The position numbers and the translations under genes were made by a program. The notes under the pieces were generated by a model. That model was given only the letters and a program-made list of their open reading frames with translations. It did not search any database and was not told where the DNA came from. DNA of 64,000 nucleotides from positions 41,798 to 105,797 of the forward strand of contig JAEUUU010000176.1 in the NCBI GenBank assembly GCA_016787345.1. Direction: 5' to 3'. Within the stretch, counting starts at the first letter, position 1, and every line of letters starts with the position of its first letter. Source of the stretch: Saprospiraceae bacterium (GTDB lineage: Bacteria; Bacteroidota; Bacteroidia; Chitinophagales; Saprospiraceae). This document shows positions 8,188 to 16,726 of the stretch, one piece after another.

Positions 8188-10557
8188 ATGAAAACTACAC
8201 TCCGTTTCCTTTTTCTTTTTTTCCCGCTTTTCCTGCCCATCTGGGTGCTGGCGCAGCAGTCGGTCATCCGGGGCGCCGTACTTGATCAGCAATCGGAAAT
8301 GCCCCTGGTGGGTGCAACCGTCCAACTGGTACAGCCCGAAGGCCAGACGCCCATCGGCGCCATGACCGATGCCAACGGCGTATTTGTATTGAAAAACGTG
8401 CCGGTGGGCCGGCAAGCCATTCGCGTCAGCTATTTGGGTTATGAGCCGCTGACGGTGCCCAACATCCTTCTGACGGTCGGCAAGGAAGCCCAGCTCGACC
8501 TGCGCATGCAGGAATCGCTGTCGACACTCGGCGAAGTGGTGGTGACCGCCGCCGTCGACAAAGACCGGCCGGTCAACGAACTGGCCACCATCAGCGCCCG
8601 GCAATTCAATACCGAAGAAGTGCAGCGTTTTTCAGGCGGCAGCAACGACGTATCGCGCCTGGTGACCAACTTCGCTGGTGTAGCAGCTGCCAACGACTCC
8701 CGCAACGACATCGTGATCCGCGGCAATTCTCCGGTAGGCGTGCTCTGGCGCATCGAAGGGGTGCCCGTACCCAGCCCCAATCACTTCGCCACCCTCGGCA
8801 CCACGGGAGGGCCGGTCAGTGCCCTCAACCCCAACATGATCCGCAACTCCGATTTTCTCACCTCGGCCTTCCCGGCCGAATACGGCAACGCCACGGCCGG
8901 TGTGTTCGACATAGGTTTTCGCCAGGGCAATCAGGAACGATTTGAATTCACGGCACAGCTGGCCGCCTTTTCAGGCCTCGAAGCCATGGCCGAAGGCCCC
9001 ATCAACAATCGACAGGGCACCTTCGTAGTGTCGTACCGGCATTCGTTTGTAGAAGTAGCCGACGCGGCTGGCATCAATGTGGGCACAACCGCAACGCCGC
9101 GCTACAAAGACCTGACCTTCAACATCGATTTCGGTCAATCCAAATTCGGCCGCTTCTCGCTCTTCGGTCTGGGCGGCACAAGCGACATCGACTTTCTGGG
9201 CGACGACATCACCGAAGACGACCTCTGGGCCGAACCTAATGAAGACGCCTATTCGACCTCGAAACTGGGCATCTTCGGGCTCAAACACAACCTGCTGATC
9301 GGCGACAATACCTACCTGCGCACCATCGTATCCGGCTCTCATGCCGCCACCACTTATGATGTGGATCGCGACAAGGACGGCGAATCCCGCAAACACGTAT
9401 TGAGTTTCGACGACGCTACGACCGATTTTCGGGTATCGAGCTTTGTCAACCACAAATTTGACGCCCGCAGCACCCTGCGCGCCGGCGTGCTTTACCAACA
9501 ATTTAACCTCGACGTATTCGACCGCTCCCGCGAACGCACGTCCGACTGGGTGCCTTTTCGCGCTTTCGACGGCCAGATGCACCTGCTGTCGGGCTTCGCC
9601 CAGAGCCAGTGGCGCGTCACCCCGCGCCTTACGCTCAACGCCGGCATGCATGCCCAGCACCTGACGTTCAACTCGACCAGTTCCATTGAACCGCGCACCG
9701 CAGTCAATTATCAACTTTCTTCCAAACAGACCCTCAGTGCAGGCTATGGCTTGCACGGGCAAATGCAGCCGCTGCCTATTTTGTTGTATGAAGAACAACT
9801 GCCCGACGGCAGCCTGACGCGCAGCAACAAAGACCTTGATTTTACCCGAAGCCACCACTTCGTACTCGGCTACGACCTCAAACCCGACGCCAACTGGCAC
9901 GCCAAACTGGAGGTGTATTACCAACGCCTCACCGACGTGCCGGTGGAGCGCACCCCCAGCGAATTCTCCTTGCTGAATACCGGCGCCGATTTCGGTTTCC
10001 CGGAAAAAGGCTCCCTCGTCAACGAAGGCAGCGGCGAAAACCTGGGGCTGGAACTCACCGTGGAGAAATTTTTCTCCAATGGCTGGTACGGCTTGCTCAC
10101 CGGCTCCCTCTTCGACTCCAAATACACGGGCAGCGACGGCGTGGAGCGCAACACCGCCTTCAACGGCAATTACGTGCTGAACGTGCTGGCGGGCAAGGAA
10201 TTCAAATTCGGTCGCAACCGCCAGAACGCCTTCACCCTCGACACACGCCTGAGCACCGCCGGCGGCCGGCCCTACACGCCCGTCGACCTCGACGCCTCGG
10301 TCGCCGCGCAACAGGAAGTGCTGACCGACAATTACTTCGGAGAACGGCATTCGGATTATTTCCGTTGGGATATCAAAGTGGGCTACCGCCTCAATTCGAC
10401 CAAAAGACGCATGACCCAACACTTTTTCCTCGACTTCCAGAATGTCACCAACCACCAGAACGTGTTCCAGCAGCGTTTTTCGCCGGCACGGGGAACGATC
10501 AATACCGTATACCAGCGGGGCTTTTTCCCCGACGTGTTGTGGCGCGTACAATTTTAA
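8188..10557 (+). CDS. TonB-dependent receptor with carboxypeptidase-regulatory-like domain
   Basis: A 789-residue outer-membrane transporter. Order of parts: signal peptide (MKTTLRFLFLFFPLFLPIWVLAQ); carboxypeptidase-regulatory-like domain at about residues 26-110 (VIRGAVLDQQSEMPLVGATV through VSYLGYEP); plug domain at about 120-230 (RNDIVIRGNSPVGVLWRIEG); then a long beta-barrel ending in the aromatic C-terminus VQF typical of outer-membrane proteins. No SusD partner follows, so it is not a standard glycan-uptake pair. The substrate is unknown. The ATG at 8188 is chosen because it starts the signal peptide; the frame upstream is open but lacks signal character. A LytS/LytTR pair lies downstream in the same direction. 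Confidence 0.88.
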   Translation: MKTTLRFLFLFFPLFLPIWVLAQQSVIRGAVLDQQSEMPLVGATVQLVQPEGQTPIGAMTDANGVFVLKNVPVGRQAIRVSYLGYEPLTVPNILLTVGKEAQLDLRMQESLSTLGEVVVTAAVDKDRPVNELATISARQFNTEEVQRFSGGSNDVSRLVTNFAGVAAANDSRNDIVIRGNSPVGVLWRIEGVPVPSPNHFATLGTTGGPVSALNPNMIRNSDFLTSAFPAEYGNATAGVFDIGFRQGNQERFEFTAQLAAFSGLEAMAEGPINNRQGTFVVSYRHSFVEVADAAGINVGTTATPRYKDLTFNIDFGQSKFGRFSLFGLGGTSDIDFLGDDITEDDLWAEPNEDAYSTSKLGIFGLKHNLLIGDNTYLRTIVSGSHAATTYDVDRDKDGESRKHVLSFDDATTDFRVSSFVNHKFDARSTLRAGVLYQQFNLDVFDRSRERTSDWVPFRAFDGQMHLLSGFAQSQWRVTPRLTLNAGMHAQHLTFNSTSSIEPRTAVNYQLSSKQTLSAGYGLHGQMQPLPILLYEEQLPDGSLTRSNKDLDFTRSHHFVLGYDLKPDANWHAKLEVYYQRLTDVPVERTPSEFSLLNTGADFGFPEKGSLVNEGSGENLGLELTVEKFFSNGWYGLLTGSLFDSKYTGSDGVERNTAFNGNYVLNVLAGKEFKFGRNRQNAFTLDTRLSTAGGRPYTPVDLDASVAAQQEVLTDNYFGERHSDYFRWDIKVGYRLNSTKRRMTQHFFLDFQNVTNHQNVFQQRFSPARGTINTVYQRGFFPDVLWRVQF

Positions 10558-10626
10558 TGTGATGCGTTTTTTTGCTAAAGATGAAACATTTGCGCTTTCT
10601 TTCATCTAAAACCGATCTTTACCCAA

Positions 10627-10667
10627 ATTCATATAAACCCTCGTAAACCTTATCAAGCTCATCAACA
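10627..10667 (+). repeat. Low-complexity intergenic repeat, right member
   Basis: AT-rich words such as TAAACC, TTATCAAG and CTCATCAAC run up to the ATG at 10668. They are the approximate reverse complement of the repeat at 8011-8060, so the TonB receptor is bracketed by imperfect inverted copies. Confidence 0.5.
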
Positions 10668-11714
10668 ATGGGAAAAAAATGTTTCAGGGAAATTGCCGGC
10701 TTCGACGACCGCTGGATGCTGATTATCGGCATTCCAGCGGCCGGCATCCTGGTCTCGTTGTTGTTGTTCAACGACTATTACGAGCAGGGGCGCTGGGCAT
10801 TTCTGAGCGTGTGCATCCCCATGTCGATGGCTTACACCGCGGCATTCTGGTTTTCGCTTCGCTGGATGTATACCCGCATCAAACTACGCTATCCGCGCTT
10901 CGAAGACATCGGCAAACGCATCATGTGGCTGCTGCCCTTGTTTCTGCTGATCTTTTTCAGCGTCAATTACGTGCTGGATCAGCTTTTCACCCTTCTTTTT
11001 CCGGAGCACCATACCACCCCCAGTTTGCTGGTCGAGTTTATCGCCAGTTTGATTCTTTCGGCCCTGGTGTTGGCCGTATATGAAGCCTTTGGTTTTTACC
11101 TTCAACTGGAGCGCGCCCTGGCAGAAAAGGCCAACCTGCAACGCCAAAACCTCGAATCACAACTCGAAGGCTTGCGCAATCAGGTCAATCCGCACTTTTT
11201 ATTCAACAGCCTGAATACGCTCATTTACCTCATTCCCGAAGAGCCCGACCGCGCCGTTCGTTTTGTACAGCAACTGAGCAAGGTGTACCGCTACGTGCTC
11301 GAAAGCCGCGAAGCCAAAGTCATTCCGCTGGGTGAAGAACTGGACTACCTGCAGTCGTATATTTTTCTGCTGAAAGAACGCTTCGGCGACAACCTGCGCA
11401 CCGACTTGCACGGACTGAACGGCCGAAGCAACGCCGGCGTTGTACCCCTGTCGCTGCAAATGCTGTTTGAAAACGCCATCAAACACAACGTGATTTCCAC
11501 GGAAAAACCGCTCACCATCGAGGTGTTTACCGAAAACGGCCGCCTCGTGGTGCGCAACAACCTGCAGCGCAAAAACCAGGTCATGGACTCCACCGGCGTC
11601 GGGCTCGACAATATCCGCTCGCGTTATCGAATCCTCACCGACCAATCGGTCGATGTGATCGTTTCGCGGGAGTATTTTACGGTGCTGCTGCCGTTGATTG
11701 ATTTGGAAAAATAA
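10668..11714 (+). CDS. LytS/YehU-type sensor histidine kinase
   Basis: A 348-residue inner-membrane sensor kinase. Four hydrophobic segments lie in residues about 15-150 (MLIIGIPAAGILVSLLLF, AFLSVCIPMSMAYTAAFWF, IMWLLPLFLLIFFSVNYVL, LVEFIASLILSALVLAVY). A short coiled coil leads to the His_kinase domain with phospho-acceptor H176 in NQVNPHFLFNSLNTL. The ATPase part has the N box LQMLFENAIKHN and the G box STGVGLDNIRSR. The length and four-helix input are usual for the family, and no extracellular sensor domain is present. The partner LytTR regulator starts 9 bp after the stop, so this is a two-gene operon. Confidence 0.9.
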   Translation: MGKKCFREIAGFDDRWMLIIGIPAAGILVSLLLFNDYYEQGRWAFLSVCIPMSMAYTAAFWFSLRWMYTRIKLRYPRFEDIGKRIMWLLPLFLLIFFSVNYVLDQLFTLLFPEHHTTPSLLVEFIASLILSALVLAVYEAFGFYLQLERALAEKANLQRQNLESQLEGLRNQVNPHFLFNSLNTLIYLIPEEPDRAVRFVQQLSKVYRYVLESREAKVIPLGEELDYLQSYIFLLKERFGDNLRTDLHGLNGRSNAGVVPLSLQMLFENAIKHNVISTEKPLTIEVFTENGRLVVRNNLQRKNQVMDSTGVGLDNIRSRYRILTDQSVDVIVSREYFTVLLPLIDLEK

Positions 11715-11723
11715 ACAGTGGCC

Positions 11724-12470
11724 ATGCGCATTCTCCTCATCGAAGACGAACTCCCCGCCGCCCGCCAGCTCGGCAAACTGCTCCAGTTGGCCCGCCCCGG
11801 CTGTCAATTGCTCGACACCCTCGATTCTGTCGAAAGCGCCGTGCGCTGGCTGCGCGCATTCCCGGCGCCCGATCTGGTGTTTATGGATATTCAGATCGCC
11901 GACGGACTGAGTTTCGACATTTTCCGGCAGGTAGAAGTGCCGGCGCCCGTGATTTTTACCACCGCCTTCGACCAGTATGCCGTTCAGGCCTTCAAGGTCA
12001 ATGCCGTGGACTATCTGCTCAAACCCGTCGATCCGGAAGAGCTCGGCAAGGCGCTCGAAAAGGTCGAAAACCGGCGCGTCAGCCCGGGCATCGACATGGG
12101 CCTGATCGAGCGTTTATTTAAAAAAGACGCCTACAAAGACCGGTTTTTGGTCAAAACCGGCCAGCAAATGAGCTTCCTGCTCAGCACCGACATTGCTTTT
12201 TTCCGCTCTGCCGACGGCCTTACCCAGGCTTTTACTTTTTCCGGAAAAAAATACTTCGTCGAACACACCCTCGAAGAACTGGAACGCCTGCTTGACCCGC
12301 GCGACTATTTCCGCATCAGCAGGGGCATGTGCATCCGGCTCAATGCCATCGGCAAAATCGCGCCGCACCTCAACGGTCGCCTCAAACTGGAAACCAACCC
12401 GCCAGCGCCCGAAGAAGTGTTTGTGAGCCGGGAAAGAGCGGGGGATTTTAAGAGCTGGTTGGGGGGCTGA
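11724..12470 (+). CDS. LytTR-family response regulator
   Basis: A 248-residue cytosolic regulator. The N-terminal receiver domain (about 1-115) has acidic pocket residues in LLIEDE, phospho-acceptor D55 in LVFMDIQIADG and the conserved Lys in YLLKPVD. After a linker comes a LytTR DNA-binding domain (about 140-245; FLVKTGQQMSFLLSTDIAFF, DYFRISRGMCIRLNAIGKI). It pairs with the kinase just upstream. ATG 11724 (MRILLIEDE) is preferred over a GTG two codons earlier. Targets are unknown; LytTR regulators bind direct repeats near promoters, and none was identified here. Confidence 0.9.
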   Translation: MRILLIEDELPAARQLGKLLQLARPGCQLLDTLDSVESAVRWLRAFPAPDLVFMDIQIADGLSFDIFRQVEVPAPVIFTTAFDQYAVQAFKVNAVDYLLKPVDPEELGKALEKVENRRVSPGIDMGLIERLFKKDAYKDRFLVKTGQQMSFLLSTDIAFFRSADGLTQAFTFSGKKYFVEHTLEELERLLDPRDYFRISRGMCIRLNAIGKIAPHLNGRLKLETNPPAPEEVFVSRERAGDFKSWLGG

Positions 12471-12534
12471 CCCAAGACAGACGCATGAACGCTGAATGGT
12501 CTCAATCTAAAATTCAAATTATTGATCATCAGTT

Positions 12535-12740
12535 GGATTACATGATTGCAGATTACATGATTTTAGATTGTTGATTTAAGAAGTATCCTTAGCGTATAGC
12601 GCGACACTTAGTCAAGTGAAAAGCGGCCAATGCTAACACCTTCAACAATTTTAAATCATGTAATCTTAAATCATGTAATCTGCAATCATGTAATCTGCAA
12701 TCATGTAATCTGCAATCATGTAATCTGCAATCATGTAATT
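12535..12740. repeat. Inverted intergenic element with 15-bp tandem repeats
   Basis: This fills most of the 309 bp gene-free gap 12471-12779. The right arm has six in-phase copies of a 15-bp word (AATCATGTAATCTGC, first copies slightly variant) starting at 12654, 12669, 12684, 12699, 12714 and 12729. The left arm at 12535-12574 carries the same word in reverse orientation (about two copies). The two arms also share a reverse-complementary TTCAACAAT / ATTGTTGA segment. The roughly 70 bp between the arms holds no ORF. There are no unique spacers, so it is not a CRISPR array. Confidence 0.85.
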
Positions 12741-12779
12741 TGACTTTGCAGGTGTTTATGCCTCAATTTATTGACCCAT

Positions 12780-14093
12780 TTACCGAACCACCAGCCGCTC
12801 GGCCGACCATTGCCGCCCGTTGTGTACCCGCACCATGTACAAGCCCGGCGGCAGTCCGCCCAGTTCGACCCACTCGGAAGCCGTGCCCTCCGGCAGGGTC
12901 TTGCTTTGCAACAACCGCCCCTCCGAGCCGTACAATTGCAGGCTGCTGCCGGCCGAAGCGGGCGTCGACAAATCAACGCGTACGCGGTCGTTTGCCGGGT
13001 TGGGCAACAGGCGGAATCCCGCCGCTGTCGCCGAAGGCTGATGGGTCGCCACTGATTCGAGCAGGCCGCTGCGCGGGCCTGTGAGCACGTTGCGCATGAG
13101 CTCGACCTGGCCTTTGGTAAACATATTCATGCAGTCTTCGCTGGCATAGTCCATGTAATTTTCGATCAGGTCGGGCATGTCGGTTCCGTAAAACAGCTCC
13201 ACCTGCGGACAGGTATTTTTGCTGACGTCGCAGTCGAAGTTCGACTGGGCATTGGCATAGGGCGTATCGTCGACGCCGTCGCTTTGGTCGCAGTCGTTGG
13301 GCCCCAGCACGCCGCCGTCGCCCCAGATGTGGCGCAGCCCGAGGTAGTGGCCCACCTCGTGCGTGGGCGTGCGGCCTTTGACGCTGAGCGTGCCCACACC
13401 CGGAAATTCGAGCGGATTGGGGTTGTTGCTGCCGAAAGCGCGGAAATCGATCACCACGCCGTCTTCATCGAGGTTGGGCGCGCCCGAATCGGCAGGCCAG
13501 TGGGGCAGGTTGTTGGGGGGAAATGCGAAGCCGAGCACCTGGCCGATCACGATCGGGCCGAAGGCCAGCGGCTGGATTTTGCAGACCCAGATATTGAGGT
13601 AGTGGTCGGTATCCCAGGCATCGCTGCCGCCCTCGTCGGAATGTTTGAGGTTGCCGAGCAGGTCGGTACCCAACACATCGATCTCGAAGAGCGCATTGGT
13701 TTGAACGCGCTCGATAGCGACGAGATTGAAATGAATATCGGCGGCGCCGGCGGCCGGCTGAAACTGCGGGCGCAGGTTGCCGGTATCGGCGTTGAGGCGG
13801 TTGTAATCGGCGTTGAGCACGGCGATCTGGTCGTAAATGACGTCGTCGGAGAGGTTTTCGGCGGGATCTTTCCACACGACGTGCACCACGACGTTGATCG
13901 TGAGCGGTCCGCGCGGATGGGCGCCGGGCTGGCGGGCTTCGTCGAAAGCTGCGTCGAAGCCGGCGGCCAGTTCGGGGTGGTGGGTGCGGACGATCTGGTT
14001 AAAAATATCGTTGCCGCAAAGGATGGAGGGGGTTTGGGCATTTGCCGTGAGGCAGGACAACAACAGGAGAAAAAGGCTGGTAAGTGGTTTCAT
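12780..14093 (-). CDS. Secreted M43 (pappalysin-like) zinc metalloprotease with T9SS sorting domain
   Basis: A 437-residue exported protease. It has a signal peptide (MKPLTSLFLLLLSCLTANAQ) and then the catalytic domain. The metzincin motif HEVGHYLGLRH has zinc ligands H245, H249 and H255. Family-typical parts around it include DDTPYANAQSNFDC and the Met-turn-like region ENYMDYASEDCMNMF. The C-terminal 75 residues (GFRLLPNPANDRVRVDL to SAERLVVR) form a type A T9SS sorting domain, so the enzyme is expected on the cell surface or released. ATG 14093 is chosen because it begins the signal peptide. A promoter box lies 30 bp upstream. Confidence 0.92.
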   Translation of the reverse strand: MKPLTSLFLLLLSCLTANAQTPSILCGNDIFNQIVRTHHPELAAGFDAAFDEARQPGAHPRGPLTINVVVHVVWKDPAENLSDDVIYDQIAVLNADYNRLNADTGNLRPQFQPAAGAADIHFNLVAIERVQTNALFEIDVLGTDLLGNLKHSDEGGSDAWDTDHYLNIWVCKIQPLAFGPIVIGQVLGFAFPPNNLPHWPADSGAPNLDEDGVVIDFRAFGSNNPNPLEFPGVGTLSVKGRTPTHEVGHYLGLRHIWGDGGVLGPNDCDQSDGVDDTPYANAQSNFDCDVSKNTCPQVELFYGTDMPDLIENYMDYASEDCMNMFTKGQVELMRNVLTGPRSGLLESVATHQPSATAAGFRLLPNPANDRVRVDLSTPASAGSSLQLYGSEGRLLQSKTLPEGTASEWVELGGLPPGLYMVRVHNGRQWSAERLVVR

Positions 14094-14123
14094 GAATGCG
14101 GTGAGGGTAGGTAAACGAATATT

Positions 14124-14131
14124 CAAAGGTA
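14124..14131 (-). promoter_or_regulatory. -7 promoter box of the M43 protease
   Basis: TACCTTTG on the minus strand matches TAnnTTTG. A TTG at 14150-14152 (minus strand) gives an 18-bp spacing to a -33 element. It lies 30 nt upstream of the protease ATG. Confidence 0.6.
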
Positions 14132-14196
14132 GGTTTGGCGCGGCGGGGGCAAGTGAAATTTCGGGGAAAAAGTCTCCAAACGACTTTTAATAATAA

Positions 14197-14222
14197 AACC
14201 GGCCGCCTGAAGGCAGCCGGTT
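14197..14222 (-). terminator. Rho-independent terminator of the carbonic anhydrase gene
   Basis: A GC-rich hairpin (arms AACCGGC and GCCGGTT with further pairing inside) is followed on the minus strand by TTTTATTATT. It lies about 50 bp past the carbonic anhydrase stop. Confidence 0.7.
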
Positions 14223-14272
14223 CGGTTTAAAATCTGAACGTAGAGAGAAAATAGTCGCCGTCGCGGTAACCA

Positions 14273-15058
14273 TTAAAGGCTCGCATGTTTCAGCGAACGG
14301 CTACCCAATGCCTGTACCGGGCGGGCGTTGTCGTGCTCCACGTCGTGGAAAGCTTCGATTTGTTCGTGCGAAGCCTCGACGGGATGCTCCATCACCAGCC
14401 AGGTCACGATTTCCGAGCAGGGCGGCGTGGTAAGCGAACCGCCATAGGTGTAGTAGCTGCGATTGGAGGGCAGGCAATCCGATACGTTGAACGTCAGGTT
14501 GGCATCGTCGAAAGTGGCGTCTTTGGTGGCCGGCAAGTGCTCAATGAAGGGCTTGAGAAAGTTGTTTTCGGCGCCTTCCTTGAAAAACACGCCAATCACG
14601 GCAAGTTTTCCGGTGCTTTCGTTTTTGTGTACGAAGTGCACTTCCATCGGGTACGAAACACCGCCTACGGTGTGCTCGCTATGGGTGTGGAAGTGGTACT
14701 GGAGGAGTTTGTACGTTTGGCCGCCCAGCGTGATTTCGCTGCCGGCGTCGCAGTTGAACTGAACGGTATGGCCGTTATTGACGGCATGCGTCGCGGAAGC
14801 AACGAAATGTTCGCCGATGGCGGCCAGGGAGTTGTCGTCCATGGCGCCGGCAATGTCGATGGGCGACTGGGCAGCGCCGCCGCATTCCGTGTAGTCGATG
14901 CAGAGGTCTTTCCAGTGCTCGGGGCCGTCTTCGCCGGAATACTCCCAATGCACGCCATCACAGGAAGGCAGCGTGGTTTGTTTGTCGTCTTTGCAGGAAG
15001 TAAGGGTCAGGAAAGCGCCGCCTAGCAGCAGAAAACTGAGTTGAAATACATTTTTCAT
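14273..15058 (-). CDS. Alpha-carbonic anhydrase lipoprotein
   Basis: A 261-residue periplasmic or surface lipoprotein interconverting CO2 and bicarbonate. The signal MKNVFQLSFLLLGGAFLTLTSC ends in a lipobox Cys at residue 22. The alpha-class signature is clear: QSPIDI, zinc ligands in LLQYHFHTHSEHTVGG (H-x-H) and MEVHFVHKN (third His), and the Thr region GGSLTTPPCSE. Cysteines suggest a disulfide. ATG 15056-15058 is chosen for the lipoprotein signal; upstream codons in the open frame add a non-signal extension. It is divergent from the sigma factor gene, with an inverted repeat between them. Confidence 0.93.
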   Translation of the reverse strand: MKNVFQLSFLLLGGAFLTLTSCKDDKQTTLPSCDGVHWEYSGEDGPEHWKDLCIDYTECGGAAQSPIDIAGAMDDNSLAAIGEHFVASATHAVNNGHTVQFNCDAGSEITLGGQTYKLLQYHFHTHSEHTVGGVSYPMEVHFVHKNESTGKLAVIGVFFKEGAENNFLKPFIEHLPATKDATFDDANLTFNVSDCLPSNRSYYTYGGSLTTPPCSEIVTWLVMEHPVEASHEQIEAFHDVEHDNARPVQALGSRSLKHASL

Positions 15059-15163
15059 GTTAGATAGAGCAGATAAATGAAGGATGAAGGATAGTTCTTT
15101 AAACAAAAGCCGTCGGTAGCGACACCTCCGTGCATTTGCTTATGGGGAGATATGAGCACAGGG

Positions 15164-15268
15164 GACAAAACGTGACAGCCTGAGGAAAAAAAATTTCTAC
15201 CCCTTACCCGGTTTTGGTTTTTTTTGCGCTCCGATTATTTTTTTTAAAAAAAATGGTCACGTTTTGTC
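15164..15268. promoter_or_regulatory. Paired 13-bp inverted sites upstream of the sigma factor
   Basis: GACAAAACGTGAC at 15164-15176 is the exact reverse complement of GTCACGTTTTGTC at 15256-15268. The arms are 79 bp apart, in the 225-bp region between the divergent carbonic anhydrase and sigma factor genes. The right copy ends 15 bp before the sigma factor ATG. The arrangement, one copy facing each gene, suggests operator or sigma-specific promoter elements, possibly autoregulatory. Confidence 0.55.
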
Positions 15269-15283
15269 TACCCCTTTCATGTC

Positions 15284-15949
15284 ATGAATGAAGGCATTCA
15301 GAGTGCGTCGCAAACCAGTGATTTTTCTTTACTCATCGCCCGGCTGAGGCGGCGGGATGAAAAAGCCTGGACGGAATTGGTCGGCTCGCTGCGGCAAGTC
15401 ACTTTGCCGTGGCTGCGAAAGCGAATAGGCCGGCTACCGGCCTATGCCGTCACGACGGAGCAAGAGTTTGCTATGGAAATTTTCTCGGAAAGCCTGTCGA
15501 GATTTTACACCCTGTTTGAAAAAGGCCGGTTTGAACAAGCCCGGGAATTGCAATCCCTCATGTTCAAAATAGCCGAGCTGACCCTGAAGGAAGGCTTCGC
15601 ACGTTTGAAAAAAGAAGCGCTTATCTACCGACCCGACGACCCGGCCGGTTTTCAAACGGTACAACAGGAACTGAGCGACTGGACGAACGACGACGAACTT
15701 GCCCGCCAACGCGCCCGCGACATCAGGCAAAAACTCCTCGAATTGAATGAAAACGACCGCGACCTGCTATGCCGCTTTTACGCCGGGGAGAAACTTGCCG
15801 ACCTGGCCCGCGAAATGGAAGTCTCGGAAGAAAACATACGAAAACGCAAGCAACGCGCCTTCGATCGATTGAAACAACTGATCGGCATGGCGCAACTATT
15901 TCTGATTGGTAACCTATGGACCGCCCAACTATCGACCGTGACAATATAA
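15284..15949 (+). CDS. ECF-like sigma-70 family factor
   Basis: A 221-residue RNA polymerase sigma factor of the small (ECF-like) type. The N-terminal part (about 15-100) corresponds to region 2, with SLLIARLRRRDEKAWTELV at its start. The C-terminal part (about 140-200) is a region-4 helix-turn-helix: LNENDRDLLCRFYAGEKLADLAREMEV-like, with EENIRKRKQRAFDRLKQL. It overlaps the next gene by 34 bp, as sigma/anti-sigma pairs often do. The paired 13-bp inverted sites lie just upstream. A TPR-CHAT gene lies head-on downstream and may be part of the same system. Confidence 0.75.
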   Translation: MNEGIQSASQTSDFSLLIARLRRRDEKAWTELVGSLRQVTLPWLRKRIGRLPAYAVTTEQEFAMEIFSESLSRFYTLFEKGRFEQARELQSLMFKIAELTLKEGFARLKKEALIYRPDDPAGFQTVQQELSDWTNDDELARQRARDIRQKLLELNENDRDLLCRFYAGEKLADLAREMEVSEENIRKRKQRAFDRLKQLIGMAQLFLIGNLWTAQLSTVTI

Positions 15950-16707
15950 TCGAACGTTTCGTTTTAGGTCAACTGACCGACGCGGAACTCGATGCTTTCC
16001 TGACGTATCAGCTCTTTCACCCGGAAATCAAAACCGAGGTGGAAGCCCTGCGCGCAGTAGCAAAAACGACCCGCGGGCTGGCACCCTCCCGGCAAGTGAA
16101 ATGGTGGCAAAAAAGGGGTATTCAAATCGGTTTGCTGCTCCTTACCGTCGTGCTGGGCGTGGCACTCTGGCAGTTGGCCGGCCGCGGGCGCCAGCACGAT
16201 ACTTCCCCTGCCGCCCCCCAACAACAAAACACAGAACCTCCCACCCTCATCACCCCCGGCGATACAACCGAAACGCACCCGCCCCCCCCATCATCCCGTC
16301 AGATTGCGGCCGACTTCCGGCCCAATCCGCACCTGGAAGCGCTTCTGGGTCCGGGCAGGTTTCGCGGCAATGCCGACGAGCAGCCGGCCTGGGTAAAAAC
16401 GCCCCCGGCCGAACAACAATGCGAGAGCGCCGCGACAATGTGCCGGATCAACCTCAGAGGCCAGTTGCGCGGCGATATCGAGGCAATCAAACAGTTCCGC
16501 TGGCTGCTTTTCTCCAACAAACCCGCCGATTTTACTGCCCTGCGCCCGCTTCAAAGCGGTTCTTTTTCCACAAAAAACAACCCGGACCAGACCATTGGCA
16601 TCGACGCCGGTATCAGCCTGCGCCTTGCACCCGGCTTGTATTATTACCTGATTGAAGACGCCGAAAGCGGGGCAACCTACTTCACCGGCAAACTGACCGT
16701 TCGCTGA
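15916..16707 (+). CDS. Membrane-anchored anti-sigma-like protein
   Basis: A 263-residue single-pass membrane protein. The N-terminal 60 residues (RDNIIERFVLGQLTDAELDA) look like a cytosolic anti-sigma domain without the zinc motif. One transmembrane helix follows at about residues 69-88. A Pro/Thr/Gln-rich linker then leads to a C-terminal domain (about 165-263) of beta-sheet character, probably periplasmic. The 34-bp overlap with the sigma factor gene implies coupled translation and fixed stoichiometry. The anti-sigma role is inferred from position and topology, as I do not recognise a named family. It converges on the CHAT gene, with 19 bp between the stops. Confidence 0.6.
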   Translation: MDRPTIDRDNIIERFVLGQLTDAELDAFLTYQLFHPEIKTEVEALRAVAKTTRGLAPSRQVKWWQKRGIQIGLLLLTVVLGVALWQLAGRGRQHDTSPAAPQQQNTEPPTLITPGDTTETHPPPPSSRQIAADFRPNPHLEALLGPGRFRGNADEQPAWVKTPPAEQQCESAATMCRINLRGQLRGDIEAIKQFRWLLFSNKPADFTALRPLQSGSFSTKNNPDQTIGIDAGISLRLAPGLYYYLIEDAESGATYFTGKLTVR

Positions 16708-16726
16708 ACCCGGCCAGGCGCATGTG

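Noticed and set aside
12654-12740. Possible CRISPR array
   Set aside because: The 15-bp repeats are directly joined with no unique spacers, and no cas genes are in the window.
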